DNA from: Eshraghiella sp964405265
Lineage (GTDB): Bacteria; Bacillota; Clostridia; Lachnospirales; Lachnospiraceae
Direction of reading: 5' to 3'
NCBI GenBank assembly: GCA_964405265.1
Contig: CAYONC010000003.1
Location: forward strand, 109,233-173,232
DNA length: 64,000 bases
Both the position numbers and the translations under genes were made by a program. The notes beneath the pieces were generated by a model. The model ran no database searches. It worked only from the letters and a program-made list of their open reading frames with translations, and had not been told where the DNA came from. Within the stretch, counting starts at the first letter, position 1. Each line of letters begins with the position of its first letter. Positions 42,285 to 51,173 of this stretch are shown piece after piece.

Positions 42285-43265
42285 ATGAAAATCGGAATTT
42301 TAGGTTACGGCAATCTTGGAAAAGGTATTGAATGTGCCATTAAACAGAATACTGACATGGAACTTGCGGCAGTGTTTACAAGAAGGAATCCGTCAGATGT
42401 GAATATCCTTACACAGGGAGTCGGTATATATCCTGTTCAGGACATACTTAACCATAAAGATGATATAGATGTTCTTATATTGTGCGGAGGAAGTGCCACG
42501 GACCTTCCGGTACAGACACCGGAATATGCACGTCATTTTAATGTTGTAGACAGTTTTGATACACATGCGAGAATACCGGAGCATTTTGACAATGTGGACA
42601 GGGCGGCGAAGGAGTCCGGACATACGGCACTTATATCATGCGGCTGGGATCCGGGAATGTTTTCTCTTAACCGTCTGTACGGCAGTGCGGTGCTTCCTGA
42701 AGGAAGTGATTATACTTTTTGGGGAAAGGGCGTAAGCCAGGGACATTCGGATGCAATAAGAAGGGTTGAAGGCGTTAAGGACGGCAAGCAGTATACAATA
42801 CCCGTTGAAAGTGCACTTGAAGCGGTCAGAAGAGGGGACTGTCCGGAGCTTACGACAAGACAGAAGCATATAAGGGAGTGCTTTGTTGTGGCAGAAGAGG
42901 GTGCCGATAAGAATAAAATAGAAGATACAATTAAGAATATGCCGAATTACTTCGCGGATTATGATACGACCGTTCATTTTATTTCAGAAGAGGAATTAAA
43001 GAGAGAGCACGGCGGAATACCTCACGGAGGATTTGTGTTCCGTACCGGAGTAACCGGATGGAACAGGGAACACAGACATGTTATAGAGTACAGCCTGAAG
43101 CTGGATTCAAATCCGGAATTTACTTCATCCGTTATAGTGGCATATGCAAGGGCAGTAGGAAGACTTTCCGCAGAGGGTGTGACAGGATGCAAAACCGTAT
43201 TTGACATAGCACCGGCTTATCTCAGTTCTATGAGCGGTGAAGAGATAAGGGCACATTTGTTATAA
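42285..43265 (+). CDS. ddh: meso-Diaminopimelate D-dehydrogenase
   Basis: Makes meso-diaminopimelate from tetrahydrodipicolinate in one NADPH-dependent step, for lysine and peptidoglycan. The N-terminal Rossmann motif is GILGYGNLGKG, and the family signature is SCGWDPGMFSLNRLYG. The substrate loop WGKGVSQGHSDAIRR is typical. At 326 residues it is normal. It is monocistronic. This route bypasses the acyl-DAP steps and is patchy among Firmicutes. Confidence 0.95.
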   Translation: MKIGILGYGNLGKGIECAIKQNTDMELAAVFTRRNPSDVNILTQGVGIYPVQDILNHKDDIDVLILCGGSATDLPVQTPEYARHFNVVDSFDTHARIPEHFDNVDRAAKESGHTALISCGWDPGMFSLNRLYGSAVLPEGSDYTFWGKGVSQGHSDAIRRVEGVKDGKQYTIPVESALEAVRRGDCPELTTRQKHIRECFVVAEEGADKNKIEDTIKNMPNYFADYDTTVHFISEEELKREHGGIPHGGFVFRTGVTGWNREHRHVIEYSLKLDSNPEFTSSVIVAYARAVGRLSAEGVTGCKTVFDIAPAYLSSMSGEEIRAHLL

Positions 43266-43348
43266 ATTACCTTAAAAAGGGCCTGTTTGTCTTGACTTTA
43301 TGTGCAAAAAGTACTAAAATTTATTTATATTTACATCAAAAAAATAAT

Positions 43349-43365
43349 GTAACACGGAGGTACAG
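43349..43365 (+). promoter_or_regulatory. CsrA-site-like motif on the ribosome site of the chemoreceptor gene
   Basis: TGTAACACGGAGGTACA shares all but one T with the element at 41008-41025. TGTA/TACA can pair, leaving GGA in the loop, and here the GGAGG is itself the SD for the ATG at 43367. Confidence 0.5.
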
Positions 43366-43366
43366 G

Positions 43367-44821
43367 ATGACAGAAAATCAATATCGCAAATCCGATAAGA
43401 TTGTTGCAGTTTTAATGGAGGTTGCAATAGGATATCTGATACTGGCTGCAGTATATAAGATTGTGACTGAAGGTATCAGTATTTCTCATATTATACAGGT
43501 GTCCGCATATGCGGCAGCATGGATTGCCGTGCTGGTGTTGTATTTTATATTACGCGGCAGGAAAGCATGCGGAGTAGCGTTGTCGGTAGTGGTGGCAATA
43601 AGTTATACAGTGCTTATGACACTTTCCGATGACCGTGACTCTTATGTTTTTGTATTTTTCATGCTTATAGCAACCATGGCATATATGAATAAGAAGATTG
43701 CCATATGGGGGATAGGAGCGGCAGCTTTTGCCAATGCGGTTCCTACCGTAATGCAGCTGATTGACGGAAGTCTTGACATTAATGAAACTGCCGTAAGATG
43801 GGCAATGTGTATAATGGCATGCGTATTTTCAGTCATTGTCATTAATTCGCTTGAGAAGTACAGAGTCAACAGTGTTAATAACATGAAGGACGTGGCAGAC
43901 CGGAATAAGGCGGCAGGTGACAGAATGGCTGACACGGCAGAGCGTATAGACGGAGATTTTAACAATGTTAAGTCAACATTTGAACTGCTTCGCAGTTCAA
44001 TCAATGACAACCAGGTATTCAATTCCAATATTGCAGAGAGTACGGAATGTACGGCTGAAGCAATTCAGGAACAGGCAGGAATGTGTGCCGCAATCGTGGA
44101 GAGCACAGATACGGCTAAGGGACATACAGCAAGGGTAGCAGAGGTTACCAGGGTTGCCAAGGAGAATGTTGATGCCGGAATGAAGCTTGTTGAAGAACTC
44201 AAGAATCAGGCTGTCGCAGTGGATATGGCAAGCAAGATAACCGTTGAATCCACGGAACGTCTTATTAACAGGATAGACGGAGTCAAGAACTTTGTTGACA
44301 CCATACTTAATATTTCATCACAGACCAATCTCCTTGCATTGAATGCTTCCATAGAGGCGGCAAGGGCAGGCGAAGCAGGTAAGGGCTTTGCAGTGGTTGC
44401 AGATGAGATAAGGCAGCTTTCTGAACAGACACAGGATGCAACACAGAAGATTACCGATATCATTGCAGAGCTTGTAACGGATGCCACAAGCGCAAGCGCT
44501 TCACTCAGCAATTCCGTACAGTATACCAATATGCAGACGGATATGATTGCCGTTACCGAAGAAGAATTTGGCAGAATTGACAGCCAGATGGTAGAGCTTG
44601 AAGAGAGCGTAAGGCTTATGGAGACAACCATAGAAGATATTGTCAACGCAACAGGAGTGATTTCCGAACAGATATCACAGCTTTCGGCAGCGAGTGAAGA
44701 AGTTGCGGCAATATCGGAATCAGGTGAAAAGAGTGCGGCACTTTCAGTACAATATATGGATGAATGTCTTGAATCACTTGAGGAAATCAATGCTCTGGTT
44801 AAGAATTTTAATGTACAGTAG
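43367..44821 (+). CDS. Methyl-accepting chemotaxis protein with polytopic N-terminus
   Basis: A chemoreceptor of 484 residues. The first ~165 residues contain about five to six TM helices with almost no extracellular domain, so the sensor probably reads membrane state or a small hydrophobic signal. There is no clear HAMP. The signalling coiled coil is intact, with tip NLLALNASIEAARAGEAG. The start at 43367 has CGGAGG seven bases upstream; an upstream ATG at 43292 has none. Confidence 0.92.
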   Translation: MTENQYRKSDKIVAVLMEVAIGYLILAAVYKIVTEGISISHIIQVSAYAAAWIAVLVLYFILRGRKACGVALSVVVAISYTVLMTLSDDRDSYVFVFFMLIATMAYMNKKIAIWGIGAAAFANAVPTVMQLIDGSLDINETAVRWAMCIMACVFSVIVINSLEKYRVNSVNNMKDVADRNKAAGDRMADTAERIDGDFNNVKSTFELLRSSINDNQVFNSNIAESTECTAEAIQEQAGMCAAIVESTDTAKGHTARVAEVTRVAKENVDAGMKLVEELKNQAVAVDMASKITVESTERLINRIDGVKNFVDTILNISSQTNLLALNASIEAARAGEAGKGFAVVADEIRQLSEQTQDATQKITDIIAELVTDATSASASLSNSVQYTNMQTDMIAVTEEEFGRIDSQMVELEESVRLMETTIEDIVNATGVISEQISQLSAASEEVAAISESGEKSAALSVQYMDECLESLEEINALVKNFNVQ

Positions 44822-44841
44822 TATACCGGTTTGAATTAATT

Positions 44842-44890
44842 AAGCTGTTGATTTGTGCAGAATATCTGCACGGATTAACAGCTTTTAAAA
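44842..44890 (+). terminator. Terminator of the chemoreceptor gene
   Basis: An outer stem AAGCTGTT (44842-44849) / AACAGCTT (44877-44884) and an inner stem GTGCAGA/TCTGCAC, followed by TTTAAAATATTTTTTT. Confidence 0.8.
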
Positions 44891-44983
44891 TATTTTTTTC
44901 TATAAATTTCGCAATAAAAATATTTACTTAAAAAATGAATGGGAATATAATTACATCAGATAAAAGTTGAAAGGAAGACGGCT

Positions 44984-47572
44984 ATGAAAAGTATTAAGAA
45001 AATCGGTATATTTACCATAGTAATTTTTGCAATGTCTGCATGTATGTTATTTACGGGCGGTAATAAGACATATGCACAGGATATAACAGTACAATTAAAC
45101 GGTACGGAATTACAGACAGGATATTATGTACCTCTTGCCGGCGGAGGCTATACATGGCAGGCAGACCAGCCGGATGATGACTCGGATTATTTCTGCTATG
45201 ACTCTTCAAAAGCGGAAATTACTGTACATGAATACATGACTATATCGTATGGTAGCGGAGTTGACGGACTGATTGTTGACAACGGTACGCTTACAATTAA
45301 GGGAAGCGGTACGCTTTATTTTGTATGCAGTGACACATCTTCAGCCAATGTATCATATGCACTTAAGAGTACAACGGAAGGTTCTGTTAATGTGAGCGGA
45401 TTTGGCGGAAATGTTAACATTTCATCAACCATGCCGGTGTGCAGCGGGCTTGATGAATTAAGTGTTTCGGCAACGGGTACCGTACAGATTGAAACTACAT
45501 ATGACGCTGATAACCATGCTGCGTTTGATGCAAATACAGTCAGTCTGTCAAGCAGTATGGAGACAACAATAAATGTCAGCGGGAAACTGGCATTTGATTG
45601 TAATTACCTTAATATCGGCGGTAAAGAATGTGATGTTGAGTGTGAAGGAGAGCTTGTAAACGGTTCATTGTCTGTTGCCGTGGAGGGTGATGCGGATATA
45701 GTGGCAGGCTCACTGGTGTCGGGGAATATGGTCACGATAGAATGTAAAAATCTGATTCTCAAATCCGTTAAAGGATCAATATGCAGCGGAAAAGCTGATA
45801 TAACCGGTGATGATGTTCAGATATGGTCATATGATAATACATTTGCGGATGATGCGGTAATAATGGCGCAAGATAATGCCGAAATTGAATCAAGTAATGG
45901 TACTGTAGGAATGAAAGGGCTTGACGTTAACGTAGAAAATGGCCAAGCAGGTATTTATTCAGAACTCGTAACCGTGGAGGGGAATCTTAAAGTGAAGGGA
46001 GATTATGTAGAGGTTTACTCCGGTAAATCACATGTATGTACAGGTAATGCAGAAATCAATGCCATTACGGCGAAAATTGGAGGAGCGGGTGACAATCCGT
46101 TGATTTCAGGCACCCTGAAGCTTAAAAAGTATTCCTGGGTGGGGTTTGCCCGTGTTAACGATTCTGAAAAGGCAGACAGACAACCGGTTTTAAAGGAAAT
46201 ACCGGGGCAGGCACTGGTGATTCTGACAGAGTTAACAGGAGGTATTCTGAAGCATACAATGTATCTTGATGGGGATGAATATGCATATTACGATAACGTA
46301 TGCAGTGCGTCACATCTTATATGCACCCCTGAAGGGCACTGCCTGCAGTGTTCGGCAGATGACATTGACATTGTAAAGGTTATAAGTGCAGACGGTACTA
46401 CGGAGACGGCATACCATTCTCTTAAGGATGCGTTGGGTGCAGTGAAGGAGGGCGACACGCTCAGTCTGCTTACGAATATCCTGGGATATGCAGAGTCAGA
46501 AATGATTTCCGTTAGCAAAGGAATAATAATGGATCTTAACGGATATAAGCTTATTAACTGCAGAATAGACATTATTGGCAATCTGACGATTAAGAACGGT
46601 TTTTTCTATGGCAGCATAAGCAACGGTAATATTAATAATGTTAACAGACTTATTCTTAAAGATATGAGCGGTGAATTTACCGGAATTATGTGGGGTGCCA
46701 CGGAGGGTATTGAGCTGATTGACAGCAGTATAATATTTGAGGGCGACAGTGTATGGACGGAAAAGCTTGTTATGTCGGAAAAATCGGTATTTGAGATAAA
46801 AGCTGATTCTTCGGCAATAGGAAATTATGGAATTAATTATGGCGTTGAAGAATCACTGGGCGGAATAAGGGAATTTCTTCCGGGCGGATATAATATCATT
46901 AAGCTGACGGAGGGCGCGGATAAGTCTAATATAATAGCAGATGATGAAGGAAATCCGGCTAAAAATGTTCTTCTCAAATACAGAAGACTGACTGATTCGG
47001 AAGTTAAAGTAAAAATTGATGATGAAGAACACATATATGACGGAACGGAAAAAACCGTTAATGTAACCGTTACCTATGGGAATACGGTTCTGAAGAAGGA
47101 CAGGGACTATACGGTAGCATATAATGACAATATTAATGCAGGAACGGCGAAGGTTACAATATTGGGAAAAGGTTCATATCATGATGACATCAGCAGGACG
47201 TTTGCAATCGGTAAGGCAGAACGCATGGCACCGGAAGGACTTAATGCAGGTAATGCATCTTCTGCAGGAAGCAGGGACGGATATATATCCGGAGTTACGG
47301 ATGAAATGGAATACAGCATTGATAAAGTTAACTGGACTGCGGTAACGGGAAATATCATTAACGGACTTGAAGCCGGTGATTATTATGTAAGATATGCGGA
47401 AAGCGGTAATTATAAGACATCATCATCCGTAAAGCTCACTGTGGGAACCGGAGGAGATGTGACGGCAGGTGACGGATATGTGCTTCCGACAGTCATTGCA
47501 TTTATTGTTCTTGCAGCAGGAACAGCACTTCTTGTATATGGAAGAAATTCAGGCAAAGCAGAAAATAACTGA
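44984..47572 (+). CDS. Large membrane-anchored surface protein
   Basis: A secreted protein of 862 residues. The signal peptide is MKSIKKIGIFTIVIFAMSAC...; then ~420 residues of repetitive beta-type sequence (alternating VNVSG, VEGD, ITGDDV segments) suggest a beta-helix or stacked sandwich. A Cys-containing stretch (CSASHLICTPEGHCLQCSAD) sits near residue 440. Residues ~676-746 form an Ig-like/MBG module (YDGTEKTVNVTVTYGNTVLK). A TM helix (about 834-853) ends the protein; there is no LPXTG. It is monocistronic. Role unknown; adhesin or carbohydrate interaction is a guess. Confidence 0.75.
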   Translation: MKSIKKIGIFTIVIFAMSACMLFTGGNKTYAQDITVQLNGTELQTGYYVPLAGGGYTWQADQPDDDSDYFCYDSSKAEITVHEYMTISYGSGVDGLIVDNGTLTIKGSGTLYFVCSDTSSANVSYALKSTTEGSVNVSGFGGNVNISSTMPVCSGLDELSVSATGTVQIETTYDADNHAAFDANTVSLSSSMETTINVSGKLAFDCNYLNIGGKECDVECEGELVNGSLSVAVEGDADIVAGSLVSGNMVTIECKNLILKSVKGSICSGKADITGDDVQIWSYDNTFADDAVIMAQDNAEIESSNGTVGMKGLDVNVENGQAGIYSELVTVEGNLKVKGDYVEVYSGKSHVCTGNAEINAITAKIGGAGDNPLISGTLKLKKYSWVGFARVNDSEKADRQPVLKEIPGQALVILTELTGGILKHTMYLDGDEYAYYDNVCSASHLICTPEGHCLQCSADDIDIVKVISADGTTETAYHSLKDALGAVKEGDTLSLLTNILGYAESEMISVSKGIIMDLNGYKLINCRIDIIGNLTIKNGFFYGSISNGNINNVNRLILKDMSGEFTGIMWGATEGIELIDSSIIFEGDSVWTEKLVMSEKSVFEIKADSSAIGNYGINYGVEESLGGIREFLPGGYNIIKLTEGADKSNIIADDEGNPAKNVLLKYRRLTDSEVKVKIDDEEHIYDGTEKTVNVTVTYGNTVLKKDRDYTVAYNDNINAGTAKVTILGKGSYHDDISRTFAIGKAERMAPEGLNAGNASSAGSRDGYISGVTDEMEYSIDKVNWTAVTGNIINGLEAGDYYVRYAESGNYKTSSSVKLTVGTGGDVTAGDGYVLPTVIAFIVLAAGTALLVYGRNSGKAENN

Positions 47573-47584
47573 TAACTGACGAGG

Positions 47585-47613
47585 CAGCCGGCTGAATACA
47601 GCCGGCTGTTATT
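47585..47613 (+). terminator. Hairpin terminator of the surface-protein gene
   Basis: Two copies of the self-complementary CAGCCGGCTG (47585-47594, 47599-47608) separated by AATA form a 10-bp stem. The T-tract is weak. Confidence 0.7.
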
Positions 47614-47683
47614 AATATAACGCAGACGACTTCGCTTGGGGTACGGCGGATTTCGTAAAGCGGGATAATTTTATAAAATTGTA

Positions 47684-47711
47684 TTTACTTTAAGAAAAAT
47701 CAGACTATAAT
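47684..47711 (+). promoter_or_regulatory. Promoter of the antiporter/J-domain operon
   Basis: TTTACT (47684-47689), 16 bases, TATAAT (47706-47711). A further AT-rich leader of ~35 bases precedes the start. Confidence 0.6.
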
Positions 47712-47745
47712 AATTAGGTAAATAAAAACAGAACAGGTGAACGGA

Positions 47746-48933
47746 ATGTATGAGAATTTAAAGGATTTAGCCATTATTATTGCTGCAGCCGAGATTATGG
47801 GACTGCTTGCAAGAAAGATTAAACTGCCGCAGGTTGTCGGTCACATACTTGCAGGACTTATTGTAGGTCCGATTCTTAAATGGACCGGCAATACGGAGTA
47901 TGTACAGATATTTGCCGAAGTGGGAGTTGTACTGCTCATGTTCTCGGCAGGTCTTGAAACCAATTTAAGAACATTGATAAAAACCGGTCCGATAGCCGTG
48001 CTTATAGCCGTTATGGGTGTGGCGGTTCCGCTTGCGCTTGGAACGGTTCTGTCATTGTGCTGGAACGGATTTGCGGAATTCGGAAGTTATGAATTTTACA
48101 GGTCTCTGTTTATAGGTGTCATAATGACGGCAACCTCGGTAAGCATTACGGTACAGACCTTAAAGGAGCTTGGAAAAATAGATACCGAGTTAGGGACAAC
48201 CATTGTAAGTGCCGCAATTATAGATGATGTAATAGGAATAATGGTTTTATCCGTTGTACTGGGAGCAGCAGGAGGCGGAGATGAATCAATCGGAGAGGTA
48301 ATTCTTAAAACGGTGCTGTTTTTTGTTGCCGCAGGGGCATTCGGATTTTTGCTTTATAAGCTGTTTTCGTGGATTGACAAAAGATGGCCGCACAGAAGAA
48401 GAATAGTAATATTCAGTATAGTATTCTGCTTTGCATTGTCCTATGTGGCTGAAAAATTCTTCGGAATAGCCGAAATAACGGGTGCGTTTGTTGCCGGAAT
48501 AATTTTATGCAATATAGATGATTCTGAATATGTGGACAGAAGGGTATCGATAGGCTCATATATGTTCTTCGGACCGATTTTCTTTGCGGGAATAGGTCTG
48601 AAAACTGATTTGTCAACCATGACGTGGGGGCTGCTTGCTTTCAGTGCGGCTTTTGTAGCAGTGGCAGTTGCCGGTAAGATTATAGGCTGCGGTCTTATAT
48701 ATAAAGTAACCGGACACGGCTTTAAGGATTCACTTATAGCGGGGGTAGGCATGATGACAAGGGGTGAGGTTGCACTGATTGTGACGCAGAAGGGGCTGGA
48801 TGCCGGACTTATTTCACCGGAATATTTTGCTCCGGTTATCATTCTGATTATTTTTACGTCCGTGCTTACTCCGGTAATGCTGAAGCTTTTGTTTTCAAAA
48901 TACGGTCAAAAAAGTGCAGGAGAGGTGAATTAA
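47746..48933 (+). CDS. Cation/proton antiporter, CPA2 (KefB/NapA-like) family
   Basis: A membrane antiporter of 395 residues with about 12 helices. AIIDDVIGIMVLSVV carries the paired acidic residues of the CPA2 ion-binding site, and MMTRGEVALIV is conserved in the last third. It has no TrkA-N or USP domain, so it is the short form. Expected to exchange Na+ or K+ for H+. The start at 47746 has AGGTGA five bases upstream; a GTG at 47737 falls within that SD. Its stop shares one base with the J-domain gene. Confidence 0.9.
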   Translation: MYENLKDLAIIIAAAEIMGLLARKIKLPQVVGHILAGLIVGPILKWTGNTEYVQIFAEVGVVLLMFSAGLETNLRTLIKTGPIAVLIAVMGVAVPLALGTVLSLCWNGFAEFGSYEFYRSLFIGVIMTATSVSITVQTLKELGKIDTELGTTIVSAAIIDDVIGIMVLSVVLGAAGGGDESIGEVILKTVLFFVAAGAFGFLLYKLFSWIDKRWPHRRRIVIFSIVFCFALSYVAEKFFGIAEITGAFVAGIILCNIDDSEYVDRRVSIGSYMFFGPIFFAGIGLKTDLSTMTWGLLAFSAAFVAVAVAGKIIGCGLIYKVTGHGFKDSLIAGVGMMTRGEVALIVTQKGLDAGLISPEYFAPVIILIIFTSVLTPVMLKLLFSKYGQKSAGEVN

Positions 48934-49448
48934 TGCATTTTTATGAATTGCAGATGGCAGATGCAGGTGAGCTTGCGGATGCAAAAGAATGGTTTTTTGC
49001 AGAAAATATCAGACTTTCTGAGGAAAATGAAAAGCTTGAAGAAGAGAAGAGAAGGTTTGAACGTGAAAAAAATACCATAATGGATGAGCTTAACGGCAAA
49101 ATCATCATGGCTGAGTTTAAGGCAAGGCAGCTTGATGAAAAAAACAGGTTTTTAGAGGAACAGCTTGAACTTATAAGGCAGGAATATGACAGAATAGAAG
49201 CCGAGAAGAAGAAAATAGAGCAGGAGAAGGAAACGTTTGAAAAGATTAAAAGCTTCAGACGTCCTCAGGGAACGGTAACGTACAGTAATATGGATTTTCT
49301 TTTTAAAGGTGTGAAGGATATGGCATCATTGAAAAAAAGATACAGGGAGCTGCTCAAAATTTTTCATCCGGATAATTTCGGAGGGGATAACTCGGCAATA
49401 CAGAGCATTAATAAAGAGTATGAAAGACTCAGGAATTTATATGCCTGA
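48933..49448 (+). CDS. Coiled-coil protein with C-terminal J-domain
   Basis: A soluble protein of 171 residues. The first ~115 residues are a long Glu/Lys coiled coil (LSEENEKLEEEKRRFERE...). Residues ~120-171 form a J-domain half: KKRYRELLKIFHPDNFGGD with the essential HPD, then the packing helix SAIQSINKEYERLRN. J-domains call Hsp70 (DnaK) to a client. The start overlaps the antiporter stop by one base (TAATG), so the two are translationally coupled. It is not a canonical DnaJ: there is no G/F or zinc region. Confidence 0.8.
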   Translation: MHFYELQMADAGELADAKEWFFAENIRLSEENEKLEEEKRRFEREKNTIMDELNGKIIMAEFKARQLDEKNRFLEEQLELIRQEYDRIEAEKKKIEQEKETFEKIKSFRRPQGTVTYSNMDFLFKGVKDMASLKKRYRELLKIFHPDNFGGDNSAIQSINKEYERLRNLYA

Positions 49449-49456
49449 TGAAATCG

Positions 49457-49485
49457 TTGACAACTTAGTCCATTATGTTTAAAAT
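49457..49485 (+). promoter_or_regulatory. Promoter of the ilv-leu genes
   Basis: A consensus TTGACA (49457-49462), 17 bases, TAAAAT (49480-49485). The leader to the ATG at 49529 is ~40 bases and contains only a small hairpin (AGGCA/TGCCT). No T-box is seen. Confidence 0.85.
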
Positions 49486-49528
49486 AATATGAAAAAGGCA
49501 TATTGCCTCTGAAAAAGGGAAGCAACAC

Positions 49529-50005
49529 ATGAGCAAAATAGTCTTATCTTTACTGGTTAATAATGAAACCGGTGTTACAAGCAGAATATCGGGACTGTTT
49601 ACCCGAAGGGGATTTAATATTGAAGGAATAACGGCAGGTGTTACGGCTGATCCGCATATCTCACGTATTACCGTAGCGGTTGAAGCGGATGAAGACATCA
49701 GGGAACAGGTTATCAAGCAGCTTGGCAAGTTAGAGGATGTTATTGAAATTGAAGAGCTTGAGGCGGGTAATTCCGTATTCAGGGAGCTTATACTTGTCAA
49801 GGTAGGCGTTAATGAAATCCAGAGACCGGAGATAATATCCATCGCAGATATTTTCCGTGCCAAGATTGTGGGTGTTAACAAGACTTCCATGATGATAGAG
49901 CTTACCGGAGATACACCTAAGATAGAAGCCTTCCTTGAGCTTCTTGTGGGCTATGAGATTATAAGCATAGCAAGGACGGGACTTACGGGACTCAGCCGTA
50001 ATTAA
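49529..50005 (+). CDS. ilvN: Acetolactate synthase small (regulatory) subunit
   Basis: Valine-sensing subunit of acetohydroxyacid synthase, first enzyme of branched-chain amino acid synthesis. The 158-residue protein has the ACT domain at the N-terminus (LSLLVNNETGVTSRISGLFTRRGFNIE) and the usual C-terminal half (VGVNKTSMMIELTGD). The catalytic subunit IlvB is not adjacent. It heads the segment that continues with ilvC. Confidence 0.95.
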   Translation: MSKIVLSLLVNNETGVTSRISGLFTRRGFNIEGITAGVTADPHISRITVAVEADEDIREQVIKQLGKLEDVIEIEELEAGNSVFRELILVKVGVNEIQRPEIISIADIFRAKIVGVNKTSMMIELTGDTPKIEAFLELLVGYEIISIARTGLTGLSRN

Positions 50006-50072
50006 TTGTTGATTTTGACCGGCTTAGGCCGGATGAAATATTTATGCATTATATCAGGAGGAATTTTTTAAA

Positions 50073-51098
50073 ATGTCAGAAGCAAAGATTTATTATCAGA
50101 AGGACTGCAACTTATCATTACTTGAAGGTAAGACAATTGCAGTTATCGGTTACGGAAGCCAGGGACATGCGCATGCACTTAATGCCAAGGAGTCAGGATG
50201 CAATGTAATCATCGGTCTATATGAAGGAAGCAAATCATGGGCTAAGGCTGAGAAACAGGGATTTGAAGTATATACGGCTGCAGAAGCTGCCAAGAGGGCA
50301 GATATCATCATGATACTTATTAATGATGAATTACAGGCAGATATGTATAAGAAGGATATTGAACCGAATCTTGAACCGGGCAACATGCTCATGTTTGCTC
50401 ATGGTTTTAACATTCACTTCGGATGCATCAAGCCGCCGGCAGATGTAGACGTAACAATGATAGCACCTAAGGGACCGGGACATACGGTTCGTTCAGAATA
50501 TCAGGCAGGAAAGGGTGTACCTTGTCTCGTGGCAGTTGAACAGGATGCAACGGGTAAGGCACTCGACATGGCTCTGGCATATGCGCTTGCAATAGGCGGA
50601 GCGAGAGCAGGTGTTCTTGAGACTACATTCAGAACAGAAACAGAGACAGACCTCTTTGGAGAGCAGGCAGTACTCTGCGGCGGTGTATGTGCATTAATGC
50701 AGGCAGGATTTGAGACGCTCTGCGAAGCAGGATATGATCCAAGGAATGCTTATTTTGAATGTATTCATGAAATGAAGCTTATTGTTGACCTTATTTATCA
50801 GTCAGGTTTTGCCGGAATGAGATATTCTATTTCCAACACGGCAGAATATGGTGATTACATAACAGGACCTAAGATTATTACCGAGGATACCAAGAAAGCG
50901 ATGAAGAAGATTCTTTCAGACATTCAGGACGGAACCTTTGCCAAGGAATTCCTGCTTGACATGTCACCGGCAGGACGTCAGGTACATTTCAAGGCAATGA
51001 GAAAGTTAGCGGCAGAACATCCTTCAGAGAAGGTCGGAGAAGAAGTCCGCAAGCTTTACAGCTGGAATAATGAAGAAGAGAAATTCATCAATAACTGA
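50073..51098 (+). CDS. ilvC: Ketol-acid reductoisomerase
   Basis: Converts acetolactate to dihydroxyisovalerate with Mg2+ and NAD(P)H. At 341 residues it is a class I enzyme. GYGSQGHAHALNAKESG is the nucleotide-binding loop, and TETETDLFGEQAVLCGG carries metal-binding acidic residues. A strong AGGAGG precedes the start. Close to ilvN (67 bases, with a small CCGG hairpin) and probably co-transcribed. Confidence 0.97.
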   Translation: MSEAKIYYQKDCNLSLLEGKTIAVIGYGSQGHAHALNAKESGCNVIIGLYEGSKSWAKAEKQGFEVYTAAEAAKRADIIMILINDELQADMYKKDIEPNLEPGNMLMFAHGFNIHFGCIKPPADVDVTMIAPKGPGHTVRSEYQAGKGVPCLVAVEQDATGKALDMALAYALAIGGARAGVLETTFRTETETDLFGEQAVLCGGVCALMQAGFETLCEAGYDPRNAYFECIHEMKLIVDLIYQSGFAGMRYSISNTAEYGDYITGPKIITEDTKKAMKKILSDIQDGTFAKEFLLDMSPAGRQVHFKAMRKLAAEHPSEKVGEEVRKLYSWNNEEEKFINN

Positions 51099-51116
51099 TA
51101 TATGAATTAATTATAC

Positions 51117-51151
51117 GGCTATCGTGCTTGGTAAGTACGATAGCCTGTTTA
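51117..51151 (+). terminator. Hairpin between ilvC and leuC
   Basis: A 13-bp stem GGCTATCGTGCTT / AAGTACGATAGCC with one G-T pair and a GGT loop, followed by only TGTTT. It may end ilvC or attenuate read-through into leuC. Confidence 0.65.
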
Positions 51152-51173
51152 TAAATGAAAGGCGGATAAGTCA

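Noticed and set aside
49486..49528. T-box or leader-peptide attenuator before ilvN
   Set aside because: The leader is only about 40 bases, with a small hairpin and no branched-chain codon run or T-box sequence.
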